The position numbers and the translations under genes were made by a program. From Jiangella muralis (GTDB lineage: Bacteria; Actinomycetota; Actinomycetes; Jiangellales; Jiangellaceae), in contig NZ_KQ434753.1 in the NCBI RefSeq assembly GCF_001270745.1, forward strand, positions 465,155-529,154: 64,000 nucleotides of DNA. The letters run 5' to 3'. The notes under the pieces are model-generated. The model ran no database searches. It saw only the letters and a list, made by a program, of their open reading frames with translations, and was not told where the DNA came from. Numbering within the stretch: the stretch's first letter is position 1; each line of letters opens with the position of its first letter. Below are positions 25,533 through 38,910 of this stretch, one piece after another.

Positions 25533-27068
25533 GTGACCGGGCAGCCCCCGAACGTCCTCATCGTCATGGTCGACCAGCTGACGGCGTTCGGCCTCGGCGC
25601 GTACGGCAACGACGAGGTCCTCACCCCGCACCTGGACGCACTGGCCGGCCGCGGCGTGGTGTTCGAGAACGCGTACGCCAACTCGCCGCTGTGCGTGCCG
25701 TCGCGCGCGTCGATGATGACCGGGCGGCTGCCCAGCGGCGTCCCGTGCAACGACAACGCCGAGGAGTTCCCGGCGTCGGTGCCGACGTTCGCGCACACCC
25801 TGCGCCGGGCCGGCTACCGCACCATCCTCGCGGGCAAGATGCACTTCGTCGGGCCGGACCAGTTGCACGGCTTCGAGGAGCGGCTGACCACGGACATCTT
25901 CCCGGCCGACCTCACCTGGACCCGGCCGTGGGAGGACCTCGGCGACCCGCCGCGGCTGTCGGGCAAGCAGCGCAGCGGCGGGCGCGAGTACGTCGACATC
26001 CTCAACCGGTCCGGCCCGCAGCCGTGGACGTACCAGATGCACTACGACGAGGAGGTGCGGTTCCGGACGCTGCAGCGGCTGCGTGAGCTGGCGCTGGACA
26101 CCGGGCCGCGGCGGGCCGAGCCGTGGCTGCTGGTGACGTCGATGACGCAGCCGCACGACCCGTACGCGGCGCCGCCGGAGTACTGGGACCGGTACGAGGG
26201 CCGGCAGATCCGGCTGCCGGACCGGTCCGCCGTCGCCGCCGAACGGCACCCGCTGGACGCCTGGGTCAACGCGTTCCACGGCGTCGACCTGCACGAGGTC
26301 ACCGACGAGCAGGTGTACCGGGCTCGCCGCGGCTACTACGCGATGATCAGCTACGTCGACGACGTCGTGGGCGGGCTGGTGGCCGAGCTGGGCCGGCTCG
26401 GCCTGTCCGACGACACCGTCATCATGTTCACCAGCGACCACGGCGACCAGCTCGGCGAGCAGGACATGTTCTTCAAGCGCACGCTGCGGGAGTGGTCGGT
26501 GCGGGTCCCGCTGCTGGCCGCCGGGCCGGGCGTCGCGGCCGGGCACCGCGTCGCCGCGCCGGTGTCGCTGGCCGACCTGCACCCGACGCTGGCCGAGCTG
26601 GCCGGCACCACCCTGCCGGGCTGCGTCACGGACCGGTTCGACGGCGCCAGCCTCGCGCCGCAGCTGGCCGGCCGCGACGCCGAGCACCCGGACGTGATCC
26701 TGGAGAACTACGCCGAGGGCACCATCGCGCCGGTACGGGCGGTCATCCGGGGCCGGACCAAGCTGATGCGCGCCCCGGGGCTGCCGGACCAGCTCTACGA
26801 CCTGGGCGCCGACCCCGGCGAGGAGCGCAACGTCGTCGACGACCCCGGCTACGCCGACGTGTCCGAGCGGATGCGCACCGACCTCTCCAAGGCGTGGGAT
26901 GCCGAGGCGGCCCGGCGGACCATCGTCACCAGCCAGCGGGTGCGGGCGTTCCTCGGCGAGGCGATGGTGCACGGCCGGCACCACGCCTGGGACCACCAGC
27001 CGGACGCCGGGCGGGCGTGGGTCCGCGGCGCCGACGACGACCCGTGGGACCCGCTGTTCGGCTTCTGA
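25533..27068 (+). CDS. Sulfatase, choline-sulfatase (BetC)-like
   Basis: 511 residues from GTG 25533 with AAGGAG 10 bp upstream. CVPSR within SPLCVPSRASMMTGR is the formylglycine motif, converted after translation to the catalytic residue. Metal and substrate motifs are VMVDQLT, AGKMHFVGPDQLHGFEERL, HDPY and TSDHGDQLGEQ. The long match to choline-sulfatases (EFPASVPTFAHTLRRAGYRT, the C-terminal HAWDHQPDAGRAW) supports a choline-O-sulfate-like substrate, but other small sulfate esters are possible. No signal peptide is seen, so cleavage after import is likely. Confidence 0.88.
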   Translation: MTGQPPNVLIVMVDQLTAFGLGAYGNDEVLTPHLDALAGRGVVFENAYANSPLCVPSRASMMTGRLPSGVPCNDNAEEFPASVPTFAHTLRRAGYRTILAGKMHFVGPDQLHGFEERLTTDIFPADLTWTRPWEDLGDPPRLSGKQRSGGREYVDILNRSGPQPWTYQMHYDEEVRFRTLQRLRELALDTGPRRAEPWLLVTSMTQPHDPYAAPPEYWDRYEGRQIRLPDRSAVAAERHPLDAWVNAFHGVDLHEVTDEQVYRARRGYYAMISYVDDVVGGLVAELGRLGLSDDTVIMFTSDHGDQLGEQDMFFKRTLREWSVRVPLLAAGPGVAAGHRVAAPVSLADLHPTLAELAGTTLPGCVTDRFDGASLAPQLAGRDAEHPDVILENYAEGTIAPVRAVIRGRTKLMRAPGLPDQLYDLGADPGEERNVVDDPGYADVSERMRTDLSKAWDAEAARRTIVTSQRVRAFLGEAMVHGRHHAWDHQPDAGRAWVRGADDDPWDPLFGF

Positions 27069-27125
27069 CCCCCGAGGGTGACCAAGTCGATGTCACAGTT
27101 GGCCGCCGCCGGGCGTCGTATGGGT

Positions 27126-27491
27126 ATGGACCCGCACCAAGTTCTCGGCGTGCGGCGGGGCGCGACCCCGCAGCAGGTGACGCAGGCGTTCCGCCGCGAG
27201 GCCCGCCGCGGCGGCCACCCCGACACCGGCGGCGACGCCCACGCCTTCCGGCGGCTGGTCGCCGCCCGGGACGCGCTGCTCACGCCGGCGCCCGCCGGCC
27301 CGGCGACCCCGCCGGTCTCGTCCCCGCCGCCGCGACCCCGGCCGGCTGCTCAGCCTCGGCCGCGCCCGGCCGCCCGCCCGGCGCGGCGAGGTTCCGACTC
27401 GAGCGCCCTGCCGCTGATCGTGCTGGCCTTCGTCGCCTTCATCACGGTCCCGCACATCCTGCTCGCGATCGTGCTGGTCGTCGTCCCCTAA
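27126..27491 (+). CDS. Small J-domain-like protein with C-terminal membrane helix
   Basis: About 121 residues from ATG 27126 (alternatives ATG 27120, ATG 27090, GTG 27078; no clear ribosome site decides). DPHQVLGVRRGATPQQVTQAF and GGHPDTGGDAHAF form a short J-domain with the HPD tripeptide that stimulates Hsp70 ATPase. A Pro/Arg-rich linker leads to a hydrophobic C-terminus (PLIVLAFVAFITVPHILL), so it may be a tail-anchored DnaK co-chaperone. It sits 57 bp after the sulfatase and converges with the CapA-M15 gene, overlapping it by 4 bp. Confidence 0.72.
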   Translation: MDPHQVLGVRRGATPQQVTQAFRREARRGGHPDTGGDAHAFRRLVAARDALLTPAPAGPATPPVSSPPPRPRPAAQPRPRPAARPARRGSDSSALPLIVLAFVAFITVPHILLAIVLVVVP

Positions 27492-29239
27492 GACGTGCTG
27501 AAGTGCTGGTAGTCGGGGTCGGAGAACAGGCCACCCCACTCCCAGCCGGCCCGTTCGAATGCCTCGCGCACCACGCCGCCGTCCTGGATGACGCCGGGGA
27601 CGGGCGGTGCGCCCGCGCTGCGGTCGACGTCGAGGTACGGGAGGGCGGCGGCCGGGCGGACGTCGCTGTCGACGACGTACGGGTTCTGCACCGGGTTGAC
27701 GTCGATGGCCCGCCCGTAGGCGTGGTTGGACCACGTCGTCTGGCCGGCCACCCGGCGGCAGTTGTAGCCGGACGTGTTGTTGGCCGCCATCGACCGGTCG
27801 TCGTCGCCGCCGTACTCGTCGACCAGCAGCATCCGCTCGATCGGGAACCGGGCGGCGTAGAGCTCGGCGAACACGTCGACGACACCGGCGGCGACGTCCG
27901 CGTGCACGACCAGCTCGCCGCGGCGCGCACGGCCGTCGAACCCGATGTGGGTGACGGTGACGTGGCGCAGGTCGGTCAGCGGGACCGGGCAGGCGACGGG
28001 ATCGTGGGAGCGCATGGCGAGGCTGACCGACGGGCCGATCGGCTCGATCGACGACGCGAACCCGGGCGGCTCCGGCGCGACGCCGTCCACGACCGGGTCC
28101 GCCACCGGGTCCGGGCCGGGTCCCGGTGCGAGGCCGGTGCAGCCGCGCAGCTCGTGCCAGGCGCGGACGGCGGCGGTGGCGGCGCTGCCGTCGAGCTGGG
28201 CCGGGCCGCCGCCCTCGAGCCCGATGGCGCCGGGCCGCCACTCGTCACCGACGATCTGGCCGTCGCGGACGGACAGCAGCAGCACGCCGGACTCCGCGGC
28301 CCGGCCGTGGTACCAGTAGAAGTTCCCGAGTCCGTAGGCGACATAGGTGTCGCCCATCAGCCCGGCGCCGGACGGCGTGTGGGCGTGCGCCCCGACGACG
28401 ATGTCCGCGCCGGCCGCGGCCAGTTTCGCGGCGAGGCTCTCCTGCGACTCGACCGGACAGGCGTTGTACTCCTCGCCCCAGTGCAGGTAGACGATCACGA
28501 GGTCGTCCTTCGCGGCCGACGCGCGGACCGCCTCGGCCAGCACCGCAGCGCCGTCGCCGCGGGCCGACGCCAGCCCGGGCCCGGTCCCGGGCGCGGCCGC
28601 CCAGGTGGGGTCGGCGCTCTCGACGGGTGAGGCGTCGGCGGCGTGGACGGCGATGTCGGTGCCCTTGACGCGCACCCGGTGCGGCGCGAACGCCTGCCGG
28701 TCGGTGCGGCCCGCGCCGACGATCGGGACGGCGCCGGTCTCGCCCGCGGCGACGGTGTCGGCCACGCCGGCCGCGCCGTAGTCGGCGCCGTGGTTGTTCG
28801 CGACGGACACGACGTCGACGCCGGAGCGGGCGAGCACGTCGAGCGCGGTGGGAGGGGTGCGGAACCAGTACCGGTTCGACGCGACCTCCAGCTCCTTCGC
28901 GGCCGGCTCGCCCCGCGTCGTCACCGCCGACTCGAGGTTGACCATCGCCAGGTCCGCGGCGCGCAGGAGGTCGGACATCGGGCCGAGCGTGGCATCGGCC
29001 GCGGCCGGGACGCCGGAGAACTCGCCCTCGAAGTGGACGTCGCCGGCGAAGGCCAGCCGCAGCGTCTCGTCGTCGGCCACCGGATCGGGGGCGGCCGACG
29101 CGGTCGCCTCGGGCGACGGCGCCACGACCGGCGGCTCCGGCGCACCCGTCGACGCGACCGGCGCGTCGGGCAGCGGCACACCGGCGAGAACCCCGGCCAC
29201 GGCGAGGACCGCCACGAGAACGAGCCGGTGACTCGGCAT
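27488..29239 (-). CDS. CapA-family protein fused to a peptidase M15-type domain
   Basis: 583 residues from ATG 29239. A signal-like helix is followed by a Pro/Ala linker and a CapA/PgsA metallophosphatase-like domain (LAFAGDVHFEG, NLESAVTTRG, VANNHGADYG, YLHWGEEYN, VVGAHAHTPSG, YGLGNFYW). The C-terminus is an M15-type peptidase (NCRRVAGQTTWSNHAYGRAIDVNP, WGGLFSDPDYQHFS) with HxxxxxxD and the final His as zinc ligands. M15 enzymes cut peptidoglycan stem peptides; CapA domains occur in poly-gamma-glutamate systems. The protein probably works at the cell surface on wall or capsule peptides. Confidence 0.85.
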   Translation of the reverse strand: MPSHRLVLVAVLAVAGVLAGVPLPDAPVASTGAPEPPVVAPSPEATASAAPDPVADDETLRLAFAGDVHFEGEFSGVPAAADATLGPMSDLLRAADLAMVNLESAVTTRGEPAAKELEVASNRYWFRTPPTALDVLARSGVDVVSVANNHGADYGAAGVADTVAAGETGAVPIVGAGRTDRQAFAPHRVRVKGTDIAVHAADASPVESADPTWAAAPGTGPGLASARGDGAAVLAEAVRASAAKDDLVIVYLHWGEEYNACPVESQESLAAKLAAAGADIVVGAHAHTPSGAGLMGDTYVAYGLGNFYWYHGRAAESGVLLLSVRDGQIVGDEWRPGAIGLEGGGPAQLDGSAATAAVRAWHELRGCTGLAPGPGPDPVADPVVDGVAPEPPGFASSIEPIGPSVSLAMRSHDPVACPVPLTDLRHVTVTHIGFDGRARRGELVVHADVAAGVVDVFAELYAARFPIERMLLVDEYGGDDDRSMAANNTSGYNCRRVAGQTTWSNHAYGRAIDVNPVQNPYVVDSDVRPAAALPYLDVDRSAGAPPVPGVIQDGGVVREAFERAGWEWGGLFSDPDYQHFSTS

Positions 29240-29245
29240 GTCCCG

Positions 29246-29279
29246 ATCATAAAAGGGACATCTCAGAAGACTCTGAGAT
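29246..29279 (-). promoter_or_regulatory. Leaderless-type promoter and 8-bp hairpin upstream of CapA-M15
   Basis: On the minus strand TATGAT (29246-29251) lies six bases before ATG 29239, the spacing expected for a leaderless actinobacterial transcript. Upstream, ATCTCAGA-AGAC-TCTGAGAT (29260-29279) is a perfect inverted repeat covering the -35 area, a plausible operator. No consensus -35 is visible. Confidence 0.45.
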
Positions 29280-29494
29280 CCGGCGGCCGATGTGACCGAG
29301 TCCGGATGATCTCGGGCGGCCTCGAGCAGCCTTGGCACGCCGGATCGTGCCACAAACGCGGCATTTTCGGCGTGCTAGGTCACGTCCAGCCTCGGACCGC
29401 CGAGCCGGTGGTGTGAGGTGCGCAGACGGGCGGAACCGTGGCCGGCGCGTCCCCTTCGCACGATCCCCACCTCACTGTGTGGAGCCGCTGCGCC

Positions 29495-29560
29495 GGGTGG
29501 GGTGGATCACTGTTGCCCTGGCAACAGCCACGCCACCCACCAAGCACAGTGATCCCACCC
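29495..29560. repeat. Imperfect inverted repeat with TTGCC/GGCAA apex
   Basis: GGGTGGGGTGGATCACTG on the left matches the reverse complement of CAGTGATCCCACCC on the right (29547-29560). The centre holds the palindrome TGTTGCCCTGGCAACA (29511-29526). The arms are offset, so the full fold is imperfect. Confidence 0.6.
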
Positions 29561-29587
29561 AGTGACGTGCCCGGCGGGCGCACAATC

Positions 29588-29710
29588 GCCGCGCCCAACG
29601 ATGCGGGGATCGATGTGAGATCGCTGCGGAAACGACGCGACATCACTGTCGCGGACACGACAGCGTTCTCCCATCGATCACGCAGCGATCCCCACATCGT
29701 TGGACGCGGC
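29588..29710. repeat. 123-bp imperfect hairpin downstream of the carboxylase gene
   Basis: The left arm begins GCCGCGCCCAACGATGCGG; the right arm, read as reverse complement, begins GCCGCGTCCAACGATGTGG, and the similarity continues for about 45 bp. The apex has CTGTCG/CGACAG around a 6-base loop. It ends 5 bp beyond the carboxylase stop codon, so it may terminate that transcript. Within each arm GATCG(A/C)TG is repeated. Confidence 0.7.
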
Positions 29711-29715
29711 CGGGA

Positions 29716-35280
<5,565 letters not shown>

Positions 35281-35374
35281 TCGACCCTGTCAGGCGAAGG
35301 CCGCCCCATCCCGCCGCCCCGGATACAAGGTCTCGGGGTGCGGGTTGTCCGAACCCCACAACCCCGCACCGCGC

Positions 35375-36664
35375 TCAGGCGCTCAACCAGTGCGCGACCA
35401 GCAGCGCGACGAACGCGACGTCCGGGCCCGCGACGACCCGGTCGACGGTCTGGACGGGGACGGCACCCATCGGCGTCGCGATGACCGTCAGGCCGGCGTC
35501 GGGCCGGCGCGCGGATCGCCGGCGCAGGACGACGGCCACCGGCAGCGCGGCGAGCGCCAGCCCGGCCTGCGCCGGCAGCGACAACCCGGCCGTCACCGTC
35601 GCGGCGATGACCGCGCAGACGACGACGGCGGGCGCGGCCAGCGCCGCGGCCGGGCCGTTGCCGTCCAAACCCCAGATGCGCGGCAGCGCGGGCGAGGCCA
35701 GCCACGCCTCCGCGGCCCGGGCGGTGACGCGGGTGACGACCAGCTCGGCCAGCACGACGACGACGAGCGCCGGGGTGAGCCCCAGGATCTCGTGCGCGGC
35801 GAACGCGATCGGCACGGCGACGGCGCCGATCGTCAGCGCCGCCGGCAGGCCGCGCAGGAACGCCGCCGCGGCCAGGCCGACCGGGCGCGGCCCGCGGAAC
35901 ACGGCCGCGGGCAGCGCCCGCTTGGTCGCCTTGGCGTCGCGGTTGCGGACGATCCGGACGACGTCGCCGTCCATCAGCGTGATGCCCGCGACGATCGCCC
36001 ACCGGTGCCGGGCGCCGCGGAGCAGCTGCCAGCGCGGCGTCAGCTCCGCGACCGCGTCACGGCGGCGGGCCACACCGCCCCCGGTCACGACGGCGGCCGC
36101 ACCCGCCACCGCGGCGACGCATGCCGTCACCGTCGCCGCGACCGCGCCCCACGCCTCGGCGGCGGCGATGACCACGGCGGCCGCGCCGAACGCGATCGGG
36201 AGCAGGCGGGCCGTCCGGTCGAGGTCGCGCCGCTGCAGCTGGACGGCCACCAGCAGGAGCAGTTGCAGCGCCGTCCACACCGCCACCGCCGGGACGACGG
36301 ACGGCAGCTCCGCGGCGTCCAGCGCCAGGCCCGCCGTCACCGCGACGACCGCCCCGGCCACCACCGAGACCAGCAGCGCCCGCCGGCCGGCCGCGCGGAT
36401 GGCGACGTCCGGCCGCCGCCAGGACACCCAGTGCAGCCGGGCGGCGGTCAGCGCGACCGGCCCGACGAAGGACCAGCCGGCCGTCCAGGCGCTGAGGACG
36501 AACCCGAGCAGCGCGACGGCCACCCAGGCCGCCGAATGCCCCCGCTCCTCGGCGTCGGTCAGCAGCCGCGGCACGCCGCTGTTGCCGAGGGCGTACAGGA
36601 CCATCGCGGCCAGCGCGACGCCGAGGAGGACCTCGTACCAGTCGCCCTTGGAGCGGGGCCTCAC
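35375..36664 (-). CDS. Polytopic membrane protein, probable ABC exporter permease
   Basis: 429 residues from GTG 36664, whose codon overlaps the ATPase stop (GTGA). About ten hydrophobic segments alternate with short Arg-rich loops (for example RRPDVAIRAAGRRALLVSVVAG, GDVVRIVRNRDAKATKRALP). The latter loop resembles the DUF6297-like permeases found beside small ATPases in actinobacteria, though I am not certain of the family. Coupling to the ATPase makes a transport role likely. No substrate clue is visible. Confidence 0.72.
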   Translation of the reverse strand: MRPRSKGDWYEVLLGVALAAMVLYALGNSGVPRLLTDAEERGHSAAWVAVALLGFVLSAWTAGWSFVGPVALTAARLHWVSWRRPDVAIRAAGRRALLVSVVAGAVVAVTAGLALDAAELPSVVPAVAVWTALQLLLLVAVQLQRRDLDRTARLLPIAFGAAAVVIAAAEAWGAVAATVTACVAAVAGAAAVVTGGGVARRRDAVAELTPRWQLLRGARHRWAIVAGITLMDGDVVRIVRNRDAKATKRALPAAVFRGPRPVGLAAAAFLRGLPAALTIGAVAVPIAFAAHEILGLTPALVVVVLAELVVTRVTARAAEAWLASPALPRIWGLDGNGPAAALAAPAVVVCAVIAATVTAGLSLPAQAGLALAALPVAVVLRRRSARRPDAGLTVIATPMGAVPVQTVDRVVAGPDVAFVALLVAHWLSA

Positions 36665-37290
36665 GCCCGGTCCGGCGTGAGGTCGAGGACGGCGCAGCCG
36701 AGCCGGTCGACCAGCGCGCCGGAGTGACTGGCCAGCACGATGCACCGATCGGGCGTCGCCAGCGCCGTCAGCTCGTCCGCCAGCGTCTCCACCCCGGCCG
36801 CGTCGAGGTGCTGTTCCGGCTCGTCGAGCAGCAGCACCCGCCACGGCCGCACCCGGGCCGCCGCCAACGCGGCCCGGCGGCGCTGGCCGGAGCTGAGCGA
36901 GTCGGGCATCCGCCGCCCCAGCGCGGCGACGCCGAACGCGTCCAGCGCCCCCGCCAGCTCCGCCTGCGTGAGCCCCGGCGCCATCAGCGTCAGGTGGTCG
37001 GCCACCGTGAGGTCGGGCAGCCAGGTGAAGTCGTCGAGGATGCCGAACACGGCCCGCCAGTGCCCTGCCGACGACGGCTCGGACCGCTCCCCGCCGACCT
37101 CGATCACGCCCGCGTCCAGCGGGGCCGCGCCGGCCAGGCACTCCAGCAGGGTCGACTTCCCGGTGCCGTTCGGCCCGGTCAGGGCGAGGATGCCGCCGCC
37201 AGGCACCGCCAGCTCCAGGTCGTCGAACACGACGAGGTCGCGGTAGGCCTTGCGCATGCCGGTGGCCCGCAACGTCGATCGTGGGTTCAT
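36661..37290 (-). CDS. ABC transporter ATP-binding protein
   Basis: 209 residues, a compact ATPase without accessory domain. Walker A is GPNGTGKST, the signature is LSSGQRRRAALA, Walker B is LLLDEPEQHLD and the switch His is in LASHSGALVD. The Q-loop glutamine appears replaced (VFGILDDFTWLPDLTV has no clear Gln), which is unusual. It drives the membrane protein encoded next. Start ATG 37290 reads NPRSTLRATGMRKAYRD. Confidence 0.87.
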   Translation of the reverse strand: MNPRSTLRATGMRKAYRDLVVFDDLELAVPGGGILALTGPNGTGKSTLLECLAGAAPLDAGVIEVGGERSEPSSAGHWRAVFGILDDFTWLPDLTVADHLTLMAPGLTQAELAGALDAFGVAALGRRMPDSLSSGQRRRAALAAARVRPWRVLLLDEPEQHLDAAGVETLADELTALATPDRCIVLASHSGALVDRLGCAVLDLTPDRA

Positions 37291-37359
37291 CTCACCGACG
37301 ACGATATGTCACGGTGCGATACCGTGCCGTCCTGGTCGCGAGAGCGGAGGCGGTGGCTG

Positions 37360-37812
37360 GTGCGGTTCGACGCCGAGGTGCGACTCAACGGGAAGACGGC
37401 CACCGGCATCCCCGTGCCCGACCACGTCGTCGAGGGCCTGGGCGGCGGCCGCCGGCCACGCGTCGACGTCACACTCAACGCCTACACCTTCCAGATCACT
37501 CTGGGCACGATGTCCGGCCAGGTCATGATCCCGGTCAGCGCGGCCGTCCGCGACGCCGCCGGTATCGCGGCCGGCGACCGCCTGGACGTCGAGATCGAGC
37601 TCGCGGCCGAGCCCGCGCCGGTCGCCGTCCCCGACGACCTGCGGGCGGCCCTCGCCGTCGCACCCGAGGCGCGGGCCTTCTTCGCCGGGCTCACGCCGAG
37701 CCAGCAGCGCGGCTACACCGAATGGGTCGAGCAGGCCAAGAAGCCCGAGACCCGGCAGCGGCGGGTCGAGCAGAGCGTCGAGGCGCTGGGCGAACGCCGC
37801 GCGCGTCGCTAG
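37360..37812 (+). CDS. YdeI/OmpD-associated family protein with DUF1905 domain
   Basis: 150 residues from GTG 37360 (AGCGGAGG at 37343-37350). The DUF1905 domain (VRLNGKTATGIPVPDHVVEGLG, VMIPVSAAVRDAAGIAAGDRLDVEIELA) is followed by a YdeI-like tail (GLTPSQQRGYTEWVEQAKKPETRQRR). Family members are annotated as bacteriocin-protection or OmpD-associated, but the biochemical function is not established. It reads away from the ABC exporter and appears to stand alone. Confidence 0.83.
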   Translation: MRFDAEVRLNGKTATGIPVPDHVVEGLGGGRRPRVDVTLNAYTFQITLGTMSGQVMIPVSAAVRDAAGIAAGDRLDVEIELAAEPAPVAVPDDLRAALAVAPEARAFFAGLTPSQQRGYTEWVEQAKKPETRQRRVEQSVEALGERRARR

Positions 37813-37890
37813 CGGCGCCTGCCGCACCCGCCCGCACCGGTTAAGATCGGCCCAACGTGACAAACCGACCGGAACGCGGGGGACGATGTC

Positions 37891-38184
37891 ATGAGCAAGG
37901 TCAAGGCCAACCCTGAGACGCTCAACGACGTCGGCAACAACATGATGACCTCGTCGCGCGATCTCACCGAGTCCGGCGCCGGTGTGGGCGAGCAGAGCAC
38001 GTTCGACCGCGGGTCGCTCGGGCAGGCCACCGTCGGCGTGATGATCCACGAGAGTTACAGCACCGCCATCTACTCGTCCGCGCGGCTGATCGAGAACCTC
38101 TGCGCCGTCCTCGAGTCCGACGGCGAGAACATCCAGCGCGCCTCTCGCGACATCGACGAGGTCCTGAACCGCAGGAAGCCGTGA
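37891..38184 (+). CDS. Small helical protein, WXG100/EspC-like, candidate type VII secretion partner
   Basis: 97 residues, predicted as a helical hairpin: an N-terminal helix (ANPETLNDVGNNMMTSSRDL), a short Gly/Ser turn (DRGSLGQATVG) and a second helix (YSTAIYSSARLIENLCAVLESDGENIQRASRDIDEVL). Size, lack of a signal peptide and position ahead of a large effector match EsxA/EspC-type proteins, though the WxG turn is replaced. A TAAGAT at 37842-37847 could be its -10. Its stop overlaps a GTG upstream of the lipoprotein frame. The family call is tentative. Confidence 0.6.
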   Translation: MSKVKANPETLNDVGNNMMTSSRDLTESGAGVGEQSTFDRGSLGQATVGVMIHESYSTAIYSSARLIENLCAVLESDGENIQRASRDIDEVLNRRKP

Positions 38185-38228
38185 CGCGTCGAAGTGACGA
38201 CGACGATGCCACGACGAGAGGACCCGCG

Positions 38229-38894
38229 ATGCGCCTGGGGCGAGCGCTCACGGCGGCGGTCGCCGTGACGGCCCTGGCCGGCTGTGGCGGCGACGACGAG
38301 CCTGCCGGCGACCAGACGACGGCGCCGCCGGCCGCGCTCGACGTCGCCCTCGACGCGCAACTCGGTGCCGGCGCGCCCACCGGGCCCGAGTACCCGCCGG
38401 GCACGTCCGGTCTGGTCGCCGACTACACCGTCACCAACAACGCCGACGTCGCCGTGCTCGTGGTGCAGCGGCGGCCGGCCGACATCACGCCGGAGGTCGA
38501 CGTCCCGCTGCCGGACACCGACGAGTCCAGCTGGGTGTACGCCGACGACGCCGGGCAGATCCTCGTCACCAAGGAGGTGTTCGCCACCACGGGCGGCGAC
38601 ACCGGCACCGCGTACCGCGCGCCCGCGGTGCGCCTCGAGCCCGGCGAGACCGTCACCGGCCGCGCGTTCACGCTGACCCCGCTGCGGCGCATCGCCCCCG
38701 ACGCCGGCACCTTCGAGGTGCCCGGACCGAGCACGCTCCCCGACGACGCCACGTCCTGGTCGTTCTGCGTCCAGGTCGCCCCCGACCCCGGTGAGAGCGG
38801 CGAACCCACCATGGCCGACCACACCCCCGACCGCCGGCTCGTCTGTTCGACGCCCGCCGACCTCCCGCCGGACGCCCTCGGCGCCGGATCCTGA
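38229..38894 (+). CDS. Lipoprotein of unknown function in the M91 effector cassette
   Basis: 221 residues from ATG 38229, chosen for GAGAGG 6 bp upstream; a GTG at 38181 would give a charged, non-signal leader. A lipobox (VTALAGCGG) follows a short hydrophobic core. The mature part looks like an extracellular beta-sandwich (YTVTNNADVAVLVVQRRPADI, LEPGETVTGRAFTLTP, WSFCVQVAPDPG). It lies between the WXG-like protein and the RTX-M91 protein, so a chaperone, anchor or immunity role is possible (inference only). Confidence 0.7.
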   Translation: MRLGRALTAAVAVTALAGCGGDDEPAGDQTTAPPAALDVALDAQLGAGAPTGPEYPPGTSGLVADYTVTNNADVAVLVVQRRPADITPEVDVPLPDTDESSWVYADDAGQILVTKEVFATTGGDTGTAYRAPAVRLEPGETVTGRAFTLTPLRRIAPDAGTFEVPGPSTLPDDATSWSFCVQVAPDPGESGEPTMADHTPDRRLVCSTPADLPPDALGAGS

Positions 38895-38910
38895 CCACCG
38901 GAGGCGAACG

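Larger units (their letters stand above)
29240..29715. other. 476-bp noncoding region rich in inverted repeats
   Basis: This spacer separates two minus-strand genes. It contains the promoter hairpin at 29260-29279 and two large imperfect palindromes at 29495-29560 and 29588-29710, which share GGGGATC-type sequence. I see no convincing coding frame in it. Confidence 0.6.
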
